A DNA stretch of 8,481 bases, from assembly GCA_023391905.1 (NCBI GenBank), contig JAEWAD010000449.1, positions 1-8,481 on the forward strand. Direction: 5' to 3'. This stretch comes from Pseudomonadota bacterium (GTDB taxonomy: Bacteria; Pseudomonadota; Alphaproteobacteria; Rhizobiales; Kaistiaceae). How positions within the stretch are numbered: position 1 is the stretch's first letter; every line of letters begins with the position of its first letter. This document shows positions 1 to 6,422 of this stretch, one piece after another. The notes beneath the pieces are model-generated. The model ran no database searches and was not told the DNA's origin. It worked only from the letters and a program-made list of their open reading frames with translations. A program made the position numbers and the translations under genes.

Positions 1-745
1 GATCCATGCCGAGGACCTGCCGGATCCGGCCGAGATCGGCCGGCGCGCCGCCGAGCGCGCCGTCAGGCGCCTGAACCCGGTGCAGATGCCGACCGGAACG
101 GCCACCGTCGTCTACGACCCGCGCGTCGCCGTCAGCCTGATCGGCCACCTCGCCGGCGCGGTGAACGGCAGTTCGATCGCCCGCAAGGCGAGCTTCCTGC
201 AGAAGGCGCTTGGCGAGGCGGTATTCGCGCCCGGCATCCGCATCACCGACGACCCGCACCGCGTCCGCGGCCTCGCCTCGCGCCCGTTCGACGGCGAAGG
301 CGTGGCGTCGGAGCCGTTCGACCTGATCCGCGACGGCGTGCTGGAGCGCTGGTTCCTCGACAGCGCCACGGCGCGCGAGCTCGGGCTGGAGACCAATGGC
401 CGCGCGGTCGGTGGCGGCAGCAACCCGCATCCGAGCGCCACCAACCTGACGCTTCTGCCGGGCGAGAAATCGCCCGAGGCGCTGATCGCCGATGTCGGCG
501 ACGGCTTCTACCTGACCGAGCTGATCGGCCATGGCGCCAACGGCGTCACCGGCGATTACAGCCGCGGCGCCTCCGGCTACCGCATCCGCAACGGCCAGCT
601 CGCCGAGGCGGTCAGCGAGATCACCATCGCCGGCAACATGCGCGACATGTTCCGCCGCCTCGTCGCCGCGAACGACCTCGAATACCGCTATGCCTTCAAC
701 GCGCCGACCGTGGCGATCGAGGGCATGATGATTGCCGGGCGCTGA
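1..745 (+). CDS. pmbA: TldD/PmbA family protein (TldE/PmbA-like), 3' part only
   Basis: C-terminal 247 or so residues of a TldD/PmbA-family protein. The reading frame is open from the left edge (first complete codon at base 2), so the start and N-terminal domain lie outside the window. The hallmark is the C-terminal stretch GHGANGVTGDYSRGASGY followed by an SEITIAGN motif, which closely matches the PmbA/TldE branch. The conserved G-SNPHPSATN segment and the KASFLQKALGE segment also fit. TldD and TldE/PmbA form a heterodimeric cytosolic metalloprotease, known from microcin B17 maturation and CcdA degradation; the HExxxH zinc motif belongs to the TldD partner, and none is visible here. The stop at 743-745 lies 4 bases before the preferred GTG start of the next gene, so the two are probably co-transcribed. 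Family assignment is firm. The choice of PmbA/TldE over TldD rests on the C-terminal motif and the missing zinc motif, and the latter could only be confirmed with the absent N-terminal half. Confidence 0.9.
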   Translation, partial: IHAEDLPDPAEIGRRAAERAVRRLNPVQMPTGTATVVYDPRVAVSLIGHLAGAVNGSSIARKASFLQKALGEAVFAPGIRITDDPHRVRGLASRPFDGEGVASEPFDLIRDGVLERWFLDSATARELGLETNGRAVGGGSNPHPSATNLTLLPGEKSPEALIADVGDGFYLTELIGHGANGVTGDYSRGASGYRIRNGQLAEAVSEITIAGNMRDMFRRLVAANDLEYRYAFNAPTVAIEGMMIAGR

Positions 746-749
746 TCCC

Positions 750-1556
750 GTGACCGACGATCTGGCCCTCCTGGTCGACGCGGCGCGCGCGGCCGGCGAG
801 ATCGCGCTCGGCTATTTCCGGCGCGACCCGAAGGTCTGGATCAAGGGCGTGAGCTCGCCGGTCAGCGAGGCCGACATCGCCGCCGACGAGGCGCTGCACC
901 GGATCCTGACGGCGGCGCGGCCCGACTATGGCTGGCTGTCGGAGGAAAGCCTCGACACGCCCGACCGGCTCGACCGCCGGCGCGTCTTCGTCGTCGACCC
1001 GATCGACGGCACGCGCGGCTTCATCGACGGCCACCCCGACTGGTGCGTCTCGGTCGCCGTCGTCGAGGGCGAAACGCCGATCGCCGCGGCGCTCTTCGCG
1101 CCGGCGCGCGACGAGATGTTCACCGCCGCTGTCGGGGCCGGGGCGCGACTGAACGGCGCGCCCATCGCCGTCAGCGGTCGCACGACGCTGGCCGGCGGCC
1201 GAGTCGCCGGACCGGCGCGGCATCTGAAAGCCATGGCGGAACACGGCATGGACGCGACGGAACGCCGCTTCACCCCGTCGCTCGCCTATCGTTTCGCGCT
1301 GGTCGCGGCCGGCCGCGTCGATGTCGCGACGGCGCGCTCCGGCGCCTATGATTGGGATCTTGCGGCAGTGGACCTTTTGGTGCACGAAGCAGGCGGAACG
1401 CTACGCGATCTCGGCGGCGGCCGGCTCCGCTTCAACGGCGTCGAGCCGCGCCATCCGTCCTTGATCGCTTCGACTCCCGCGCTCGCGTCAGTGGCCGAGG
1501 CGATCGTCGCCGAGGTCGAGGCGGGGCATGCGGCCTCGGGTTCTACCGCGCGCTAG
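750..1556 (+). CDS. cysQ: Inositol monophosphatase superfamily, CysQ-like 3'(2'),5'-bisphosphate nucleotidase
   Basis: 268-residue Mg-dependent, Li-sensitive-type phosphatase. From the GTG at 750, the family's metal-site signatures are in order: SEES at 64-67 (acidic pair), DPIDGT at 83-88 and WDLAAVD at 202-208. The length is normal for the family. The product probably hydrolyses 3'-phosphoadenosine 5'-phosphate to AMP, which recycles the by-product of sulfate assimilation; alphaproteobacterial members with this DPIDGTRGFI pattern are usually named CysQ. Members of this superfamily also act on inositol phosphate, histidinol phosphate or fructose bisphosphate, so the substrate is inferred. 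Start choice: GTG 750 gives the usual N-terminus (TDDLALLVDAARAAGEIAL). An in-frame TTG at 732 would overlap the previous gene by 14 bases, and it has a better-spaced GAGGG at 719-723, so it cannot be excluded. No promoter is visible, so expression with the upstream gene is likely. Confidence 0.88.
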   Translation: MTDDLALLVDAARAAGEIALGYFRRDPKVWIKGVSSPVSEADIAADEALHRILTAARPDYGWLSEESLDTPDRLDRRRVFVVDPIDGTRGFIDGHPDWCVSVAVVEGETPIAAALFAPARDEMFTAAVGAGARLNGAPIAVSGRTTLAGGRVAGPARHLKAMAEHGMDATERRFTPSLAYRFALVAAGRVDVATARSGAYDWDLAAVDLLVHEAGGTLRDLGGGRLRFNGVEPRHPSLIASTPALASVAEAIVAEVEAGHAASGSTAR

Positions 1557-1595
1557 GCTCGCGCGGCGTCGGTTTGGACAAGGAGACGTCGACAC

Positions 1596-1832
1596 ATGAC
1601 TGGTACGGACAAGCAGCTTCTGCATCTGGTATTCGGAGGCGAGTTGAGCGCGGTCGGATCGATGGAGTTCGCCGATCTCGCGAGGCTCGACATCGTCGGC
1701 ATCTACCCCAACTACAAGACCGCCTATGACGCCTGGAAGCAGGCGGCGCAGGGCTCGGTCGACAATGCGCAGACGCGCTATTTCATCGTGCATCTGCACA
1801 GGCTGCTCGATCCGGAAGCAACGACCGGCTGA
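1596..1832 (+). CDS. DUF4170 domain-containing small protein
   Basis: 78-residue protein recognised as a DUF4170 member by its overall pattern: LLHLVFGGEL near the N-terminus, a central IVGIYPNYKTAYDAWKQAAQ block and the YFIVHLHRLLDP ending. It is a soluble, compact protein without signal peptide or membrane segment. Its function is unknown; the family is, as far as I recall, found almost only in alphaproteobacteria and very often lies just upstream of lipid A genes, as it does here. The start is well supported by AGGAG at 1581-1585, 10 bases before the ATG, the clearest ribosome-binding site in the plus-strand cluster. The gap to the previous gene is 39 bases and no promoter or terminator can be seen in it. 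The aromatic-rich central motif (YPNYKTAYDAW) might form a binding surface, but this is a guess. Confidence 0.9.
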   Translation: MTGTDKQLLHLVFGGELSAVGSMEFADLARLDIVGIYPNYKTAYDAWKQAAQGSVDNAQTRYFIVHLHRLLDPEATTG

Positions 1833-1894
1833 GAACGCCGCCCTTGCGCCGCGGCGCCAAGGCGGAAATCAACGCCGCCGCGGCAGCGGCGGCC

Positions 1895-1907
1895 GGAAGG
1901 GACAGGA
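1895..1907 (+). promoter_or_regulatory. Ribosome-binding site favouring the TTG 1913 start of the DUF374 gene
   Basis: Two purine-rich blocks, GGAAGG (1895-1900) and AGGA (1904-1907), lie 12 and 5 bases before the in-frame TTG at 1913. The alternative TTG at 1844 has only GAGA (1831-1834) in front of it. The coding stretch between them would add 23 residues, mostly alanine. This is why 1913 is preferred, but only moderately. Confidence 0.4.
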
Positions 1908-1912
1908 CGGAT

Positions 1913-2653
1913 TTGGCAGACGCTCAGGCAAAGAGGCGCGCGAAGCGCCCGGGCCTCCTCAAGAGGATCGCGACCTCGGACCAGGCGACCCGGCTCGCCG
2001 GCCGCACGGCTGCCGCTTACCTGCGCTTCGTCCGGCGCACCAGCACGCTCGAATTCGAACCGAGCGAGCCCTATGAGTATTTCGGCCACCTGCTGCCCGG
2101 CATCGTCGCCATGTGGCACGGCCAGCACCTGATGGTGCCGTTCATCCGCCGCGAGGGCCACGACGTCCGCGTCATGATCTCGCGCCACCGCGACGGCGAG
2201 ATCAACGCCATCGCGGCCGAGAGCCTCGGCCTCGGCACGGTGCGCGCCTCGGCGGCGCGCTCCGCCTCGCGCGTCATCGAGAAGGGCGGCCTGCGCGGCT
2301 TCCTCGAGATGAAGGCGGCGCTCGCCCAGGGCGCCACCGTCGCCATGACCGCCGACCTCTCGAATCAGAAATCGCGCCGCGCCGGCCCCGGCATCATCAT
2401 GCTGGCGCGCGCCTCGGGCCGGCCGATCGTGCCGGTCGCCGTCGCTACCAGCCGCCATTTCGTCATTCGCAACTGGGACCGCACCACGGTCAACCTGCCC
2501 TTCAGCAAGGGCATCTGCATCTTCGGCACGCCGATCTACGTGCCGGATGACGCCGACGACGCGATGGTCGAGCAGAAGCGGCAGGAGCTCGAGGACGAGC
2601 TCAACCGCATCACCGAGCGCGCCTACCAGCGGGTCGGCAAACCGAATGTCTGA
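1913..2653 (+). CDS. DUF374 family lysophospholipid acyltransferase-like protein
   Basis: 246-residue protein (269 if started at TTG 1844) of the DUF374 branch of glycerophosphate/lysophospholipid acyltransferases. From residue 1 at 1913, the signatures in order are WHGQH at 68-72 (the usual WHG block holding the catalytic-type histidine), SRHRDGE at 90-96 and the GRPIVPVAVATSRH block near 169-182. It very likely works at the cytoplasmic face of the inner membrane on an acyl carrier donor, but donor and acceptor are unknown. There is no signal peptide and no clear multi-pass membrane region; a basic N-terminus (QAKRRAKRPGLLKR) could attach it to the membrane. The classic HX4D motif is not intact, and the DGPRGP-like motif usual in the family is replaced by TADLSNQKSRRAGPG (146-160); I recall similar variants in rhizobial relatives. 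The gene ends inside the start of waaA (8-base overlap), tying its expression to lipid A core assembly. Confidence 0.82.
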   Translation: MADAQAKRRAKRPGLLKRIATSDQATRLAGRTAAAYLRFVRRTSTLEFEPSEPYEYFGHLLPGIVAMWHGQHLMVPFIRREGHDVRVMISRHRDGEINAIAAESLGLGTVRASAARSASRVIEKGGLRGFLEMKAALAQGATVAMTADLSNQKSRRAGPGIIMLARASGRPIVPVAVATSRHFVIRNWDRTTVNLPFSKGICIFGTPIYVPDDADDAMVEQKRQELEDELNRITERAYQRVGKPNV

Positions 2654-3992
2654 GCGCCCCGGGCCGGTCCTGACCACCTATCGTCTTGCCGGCCACCTGG
2701 CGCGCCCGCTCGTCCCGCTGCTCCTCGCCTACCGCACCAGCCGGGGCAAGGAAGATCCCGCCCGCCGCGGCGAGCGCTACGGCCGCACGACCCTGGCGCG
2801 GCCGGCCGGCGCCCTGGTCTGGATCCATGCCGCGAGCGTCGGCGAGACGAACGCGGTGATCCCGCTCGTCCGCCGCATCGTCGAGGAAGGCGTCAACGTC
2901 CTCTTCACAACCGTCACGGTGACGAGCGCGGCCGAGGCGGCGAAGCGCCTGCCGAAGGGCGCCGTGCATCAATTTTCGCCGCTCGACATCGCGCCCTATG
3001 TCGACCGCTTCCTCGACCATTGGCGGCCCGACCTCGCCATCACCGTCGAATCGGAGATCTGGCCGGCCAAGATGGGCCGGCTGGCGGCACGCCGCATCCC
3101 GCAGATCTTCGTCAATGCGCGCATGTCGGAGCGTTCCTTCGCCCGCTGGCAGAAGCTCGCCACCGGACGCGACAACCTCTTCTCGCTGGTGACGATGGCG
3201 CTGGCGCAGAGCGACGGCGACGGCGAGCGGCTCGCCGCGCTCGGCATGCGCGACGTACGCGTCACCGGCAATCTGAAATTCGACGTGCCGCCGCCGCATG
3301 CGGAGCCGGACGCGGTCGCGCGCTTCCAGCAGCTCGTCGAAGGCCGCTCGGTGTTCGTCGCCGCCTCGACGCATGAAGGCGAGGAAGAGGTCGTCGCCGC
3401 CGCGCACAAGGTGCTGCGCCATCGCCGGCCCGATCTCCTGACCATCGTCGTGCCGCGCCATCCCGTGCGCGGCGCCGCCATCCGCGAGCAGCTCGCCGCC
3501 AAGGGGCTGGTCGTGGCGCAGCGCAGCCTCGACGAACCGATCACGCCCGAGACCGACATCTATCTCGCCGACACGCTGGGCGAGCTCGGCATCTTCTACC
3601 GCGTCGCGCCGATCGCCTTCATCGGCGGCACGCTGGTGCCGGTCGGCGGTCACAATCCGATCGAGCCGGCGCAGCTGAACGCCGCCATCCTGCACGGCCC
3701 GCATGTGCACAACGCGGCCGAGATCTACGCCGCGCTCGACCGCACCGGCCGCGCCGAGGTGGTGCGCAGCTCCGAGCAGCTCGCCAAGGTGCTCGACGAA
3801 CTCTTCGCCGACCCGAACGCCATGCGCCGGCGCGCCACCAAGGCGGCCGAGGCGATCGCCACCTTCACCGGCGCGCTCGACGCCACCATGCGGGCGCTCG
3901 TGCCCTATCTCGAGCCGCTGGCGATCACCGCGCGGCTGGAGGGCGGCGACCGCACCGGCGACGCGCCATCGGGCCGGGGACGGACGCGATGA
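2646..3992 (+). CDS. waaA: 3-deoxy-D-manno-octulosonic acid (Kdo) transferase WaaA
   Basis: 448-residue GT-B glycosyltransferase that moves Kdo from CMP-Kdo onto lipid IVA at the cytoplasmic face of the inner membrane, usually as a bifunctional enzyme adding two Kdo units. Signatures in order: hydrophobic N-terminal anchor around residues 20-30, RRGERYG at 40-46 with Glu43 matching the family's catalytic glutamate, the HAASVGE block at 61-67, ESEIWP at 135-140, GNLKFD at 208-213, STHEGEEE at 241-248, and GGHNPIEPAQ at 334-343 for the sugar-nucleotide side. ATG 2646 is chosen because it yields the standard N-terminus; the open frame further upstream only reads through the previous gene in another phase. 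It overlaps the DUF374 gene by 8 bases and has only a weak ribosome-binding site, so translational coupling is likely. The C-terminal 20 or so residues are polar, Gly/Arg-rich and probably disordered. Number of Kdo units added cannot be read from sequence. Confidence 0.97.
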   Translation: MSERPGPVLTTYRLAGHLARPLVPLLLAYRTSRGKEDPARRGERYGRTTLARPAGALVWIHAASVGETNAVIPLVRRIVEEGVNVLFTTVTVTSAAEAAKRLPKGAVHQFSPLDIAPYVDRFLDHWRPDLAITVESEIWPAKMGRLAARRIPQIFVNARMSERSFARWQKLATGRDNLFSLVTMALAQSDGDGERLAALGMRDVRVTGNLKFDVPPPHAEPDAVARFQQLVEGRSVFVAASTHEGEEEVVAAAHKVLRHRRPDLLTIVVPRHPVRGAAIREQLAAKGLVVAQRSLDEPITPETDIYLADTLGELGIFYRVAPIAFIGGTLVPVGGHNPIEPAQLNAAILHGPHVHNAAEIYAALDRTGRAEVVRSSEQLAKVLDELFADPNAMRRRATKAAEAIATFTGALDATMRALVPYLEPLAITARLEGGDRTGDAPSGRGRTR

Positions 3993-5005
3993 TCGAGGCG
4001 CCGCGCTTCTGGTGGCTGCAGCGGCTATCCGTGCCCGCCCTGCTGCTTTCGCCGATTGCCGGCCTCTACGGCGCTGTCGCGGGCCGTCGCATGCGCGGCG
4101 CGCCGAAGGCGACGGCGCCCGTTCCCGTCATCTGCATCGGCAACTACGTGGTCGGCGGCGCCGGCAAGACGCCGACGGCGCTTGCCATTGCCAGGATCGC
4201 CCGCGGCATGGGCCTGAAGCCCGGCTTCCTGACGCGCGGCTATGGCGGCAAGGCACCACCTCCCCTCCTCGTCGATCCGGCGCTGCATGGCGCCACCGAG
4301 GTCGGCGACGAGGCGCTGCTGCTTGCTGCCGCGGGCCCGGTCGTCGTCTCGCCGGATCGCCCGGCCGGATTGCCGCTGCTCGCCGAGCAGGGCGTCGACC
4401 TCATCATCATGGATGACGGCTTCCAGAACCCGTCGCTGCGCAAGGACCTGACGCTGATCGTCGTCGACGGCACGGCCGGCATCGGCAATGGCCGCGTCAT
4501 CCCGTCCGGGCCGCTGCGCGCCCCGCTCCGGACCCAGATCGTTCGCTCCGACGCCGTCGTCGTGGTCGGCCCCGGCAAGGCCGGCGACCGCATGGTCCGC
4601 CGCATCGCGCGAGCCGGGCGCATCGTGTTGCGCGGCGCCATCACGCCGGCCGTGCAGCGGGACTGGGGCGAGCGTTCGTTCCTCGCCTTCGCCGGCATCG
4701 GCCGGCCGGAGAAGTTCTTCAACACGCTCGACCGGGCGGGCGTGCCGCTCGCCGACGTGAAGGGCTTTCCCGACCATCACCTCTATTCGGAGGACGATGC
4801 CCGCAAGCTGCTGGCGCGCGCCGAACAGGAGGGGCTCGACCTCATCACGACGAGCAAGGACCACGCCCGCCTCGCCCGCCTGGACGGGGAGCGCGCAAAG
4901 CTGCGCGAGAAGGTCGTGGTGTTCGACGTTGCGATGACGTTCGAGAACGAGGACCGCATCGCCGGCCTCATCGCCGAAACCGTCCGCAAGGTTCGGACGC
5001 GCTAG
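3989..5005 (+). CDS. lpxK: Tetraacyldisaccharide 4'-kinase LpxK
   Basis: 338-residue P-loop kinase that phosphorylates the 4' position of the tetraacyl disaccharide to make lipid IVA, the acceptor for WaaA. It sits on the cytoplasmic face of the inner membrane via an N-terminal hydrophobic helix (residues about 13-31). Walker A lies at 51-61 (GNYVVGGAGKT), followed by TRGYGGK at 82-88, the DDGFQ motif at 142-146, RVIPSGPLR after that, and the FPDHHLY motif in the C-terminal half; all are diagnostic. Length is standard. The ATG overlaps the waaA stop in an ATGA arrangement (3989-3992), with GGGGA at 3976-3980 eight bases upstream, so translation is coupled to waaA. It is the last plus-strand gene, followed by a hairpin terminator. 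The product acts before WaaA in the pathway although the gene lies after it. Confidence 0.97.
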   Translation: MIEAPRFWWLQRLSVPALLLSPIAGLYGAVAGRRMRGAPKATAPVPVICIGNYVVGGAGKTPTALAIARIARGMGLKPGFLTRGYGGKAPPPLLVDPALHGATEVGDEALLLAAAGPVVVSPDRPAGLPLLAEQGVDLIIMDDGFQNPSLRKDLTLIVVDGTAGIGNGRVIPSGPLRAPLRTQIVRSDAVVVVGPGKAGDRMVRRIARAGRIVLRGAITPAVQRDWGERSFLAFAGIGRPEKFFNTLDRAGVPLADVKGFPDHHLYSEDDARKLLARAEQEGLDLITTSKDHARLARLDGERAKLREKVVVFDVAMTFENEDRIAGLIAETVRKVRTR

Positions 5006-5019
5006 CCCGACGACTCCCC

Positions 5020-5048
5020 AAAAGAAAAGCGGCCCGTAGGGGCCGCTT
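5020..5048. terminator. Convergent intrinsic terminator between lpxK and the M16 genes
   Basis: Perfect 9-bp stem AAGCGGCCC (5027-5035) / GGGCCGCTT (5040-5048) with a 4-base GTAG loop. Read on the minus strand the stem is followed by TTCTTTT (5026-5020), a good U-rich tail, so it is a strong terminator for the M16 transcript, whose last gene ends at 5099. On the plus strand the tail is only TTCTC, so termination after lpxK is plausible but weaker. The gap contains no other gene. Confidence 0.85.
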
Positions 5049-5098
5049 CTCAGGATTGCCGGGCGCCGAAGCGACCCGAAGGCGGATCGCGCCCGATA

Positions 5099-6406
5099 TC
5101 AGCTCTCGTGCGGCCCGACGCGAACGACGAGATCGGTTCCAGTCGAGAACATCTTGCGCGAGGCTTCCTTCACGTCCTCGAGCGTCACCGCGTCGATCAT
5201 GTCGTTGCGCTTCTCGACATAGTCGATGCCGAGATCCTCGAGCAGGATGCCGAGCAGCTGGCGCGCGATCTTGGACGAGGAGTCGAAGCGCAGCGCATAA
5301 GAGCCGGTAAGGAAGCTCTTGGCCTTGGCCAGCTCATCCTCAGTCGGGCCATCCTTGGCGAGACGGGTCATCTCGCCCTTGATCAGCTCCACCGTCTCGC
5401 CGGCACGGTCGGCGCGCGTCGCCGTGCTGCCGGCGATAACAGCCGAATGGCGCGACGGCAGCAGCATGGTGCCGACCGAATAGGCGAGGCCGCGGCGCTC
5501 GCGCACTTCCTCGTAGAGACGCGACGAGAAGGTGCCGCCGCCGAGGATGTGGTTGGCGACGAAGGAGGCCATGAAATCGGGCGCGTCGCGGCGCGGGCCG
5601 GGACCACCGAAGCGGATCACCGTCTGCGGGTTCGGCATGTCGATCTCGACATTGCCGCCCTTCGGCGCCACGTCGGCGATGGCGACCAGCTCGGCCTTCT
5701 CGGGCAGCGGACCGAACACCTGGTCGAGCATGGCGGCGACGCCCTTGGCGTCGATTGCGCCGACGACCACGACCTTCAGATTGTCGCGGGCAAAGGTCTT
5801 GTCACGGAAGGCACGCAGGTCCTCGACCGTGATCGCCTTGACGCTCTCGACCGTGCCCTCGCTCGGCTGGCCATAGGGATGGCCGGGATAGGCGGTGGCC
5901 CGCATGGCGTCGCCGGCGACTGATTCCGGCTGCTTCTTCGCCTCGTTGATGCCGACGGTGATCTGGGCGCGGATGCGCTCCACCGGCTCGGTGTCGAAGC
6001 GCGGCTTCTGCACGGCGAGCGCCAGCAGATCGAAGGCCTCCTGCTTGTTCTCGGCCAGCGTCTTCAGCGTGCCGAAGAACTCGTCCCGGCCGGCGTCGAA
6101 GGAGAGGCCGATCGAGAGGTCGTCGAGCTTAGCCTGGAAGGCCTTGCTGTCCATGTCGCCGGCACCCTCGTCGAGCAGGCCGGAGAGCATGTTGGCGATG
6201 CCGGGCTTCGTCATCGGATCCTGCGCCGAACCACCGGTGAAGGCGAAGTTCACCGCCACGATCGGCACGGCATAGTCCTCGACCAGCCAGGCTTCGATAC
6301 CGGCAGGGCTGACGACCTGCTGGATCTCCATCGCCTGGCTCAGCGGAGCGAACAGGACGAAGCCGACCAAGGCGAGGCCCGCACGCGCGAACAGATTGGC
6401 CATCAT
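5099..6406 (-). CDS. M16 family peptidase-like protein, non-catalytic (R/Y) subunit, exported
   Basis: 435-residue M16 protein with two tandem M16-like domains (about 30-220 and 230-430). The N-terminus has a signal peptide: hydrophobic core LALVGFVLFA at 11-20, probable cleavage after SQA (25) before MEIQQ; a periplasmic location is inferred. The zinc motif HxxEH is absent: the aligned segment GIANMLSGLLDEG has Asn72, Ser75 and Gly76 at those places. The C-terminal domain keeps the substrate-binding Arg/Tyr pair (SRLYEE, Arg296; GLAYS, Tyr309) seen in non-catalytic partners. It thus resembles alpha-MPP and the non-zinc subunit of bacterial M16B heterodimers, and probably works with the gene just upstream, 16 bases away. 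Start: ATG 6406 (or the adjacent ATG at 6403) follows GGGGA at 6417-6413; the longer open frame overlaps the upstream gene and breaks the signal peptide. Substrate unknown. A zinc-independent or chaperone-like role is also possible. Confidence 0.92.
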   Translation of the reverse strand: MMANLFARAGLALVGFVLFAPLSQAMEIQQVVSPAGIEAWLVEDYAVPIVAVNFAFTGGSAQDPMTKPGIANMLSGLLDEGAGDMDSKAFQAKLDDLSIGLSFDAGRDEFFGTLKTLAENKQEAFDLLALAVQKPRFDTEPVERIRAQITVGINEAKKQPESVAGDAMRATAYPGHPYGQPSEGTVESVKAITVEDLRAFRDKTFARDNLKVVVVGAIDAKGVAAMLDQVFGPLPEKAELVAIADVAPKGGNVEIDMPNPQTVIRFGGPGPRRDAPDFMASFVANHILGGGTFSSRLYEEVRERRGLAYSVGTMLLPSRHSAVIAGSTATRADRAGETVELIKGEMTRLAKDGPTEDELAKAKSFLTGSYALRFDSSSKIARQLLGILLEDLGIDYVEKRNDMIDAVTLEDVKEASRKMFSTGTDLVVRVGPHES

Positions 6407-6422
6407 GTCATTTCCCCGTCGG

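Noticed and set aside
1844..1912. Longer DUF374 protein starting at TTG 1844
   Set aside because: Only a weak ribosome-binding site and a 23-residue Ala-rich extension with no domain content; kept as an alternative rather than the main call.
2547..2645. Upstream extension of the waaA frame
   Set aside because: It reads through the end of the DUF374 gene in another phase and gives a Ser/Thr/Arg-rich stretch unlike any WaaA N-terminus; ATG 2646 gives the normal one.
1778..2677. 299-codon minus-strand open frame over the DUF374 gene
   Set aside because: It spans parts of three plus-strand genes, has no visible family motif, and its composition is that of an antisense shadow.
2610..3710. 366-codon open frame on the minus strand opposite waaA
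   Set aside because: It lies opposite a well-supported waaA with all family motifs, and its translation is a low-complexity Arg/Asp/Ala/His-rich string with no recognisable family.
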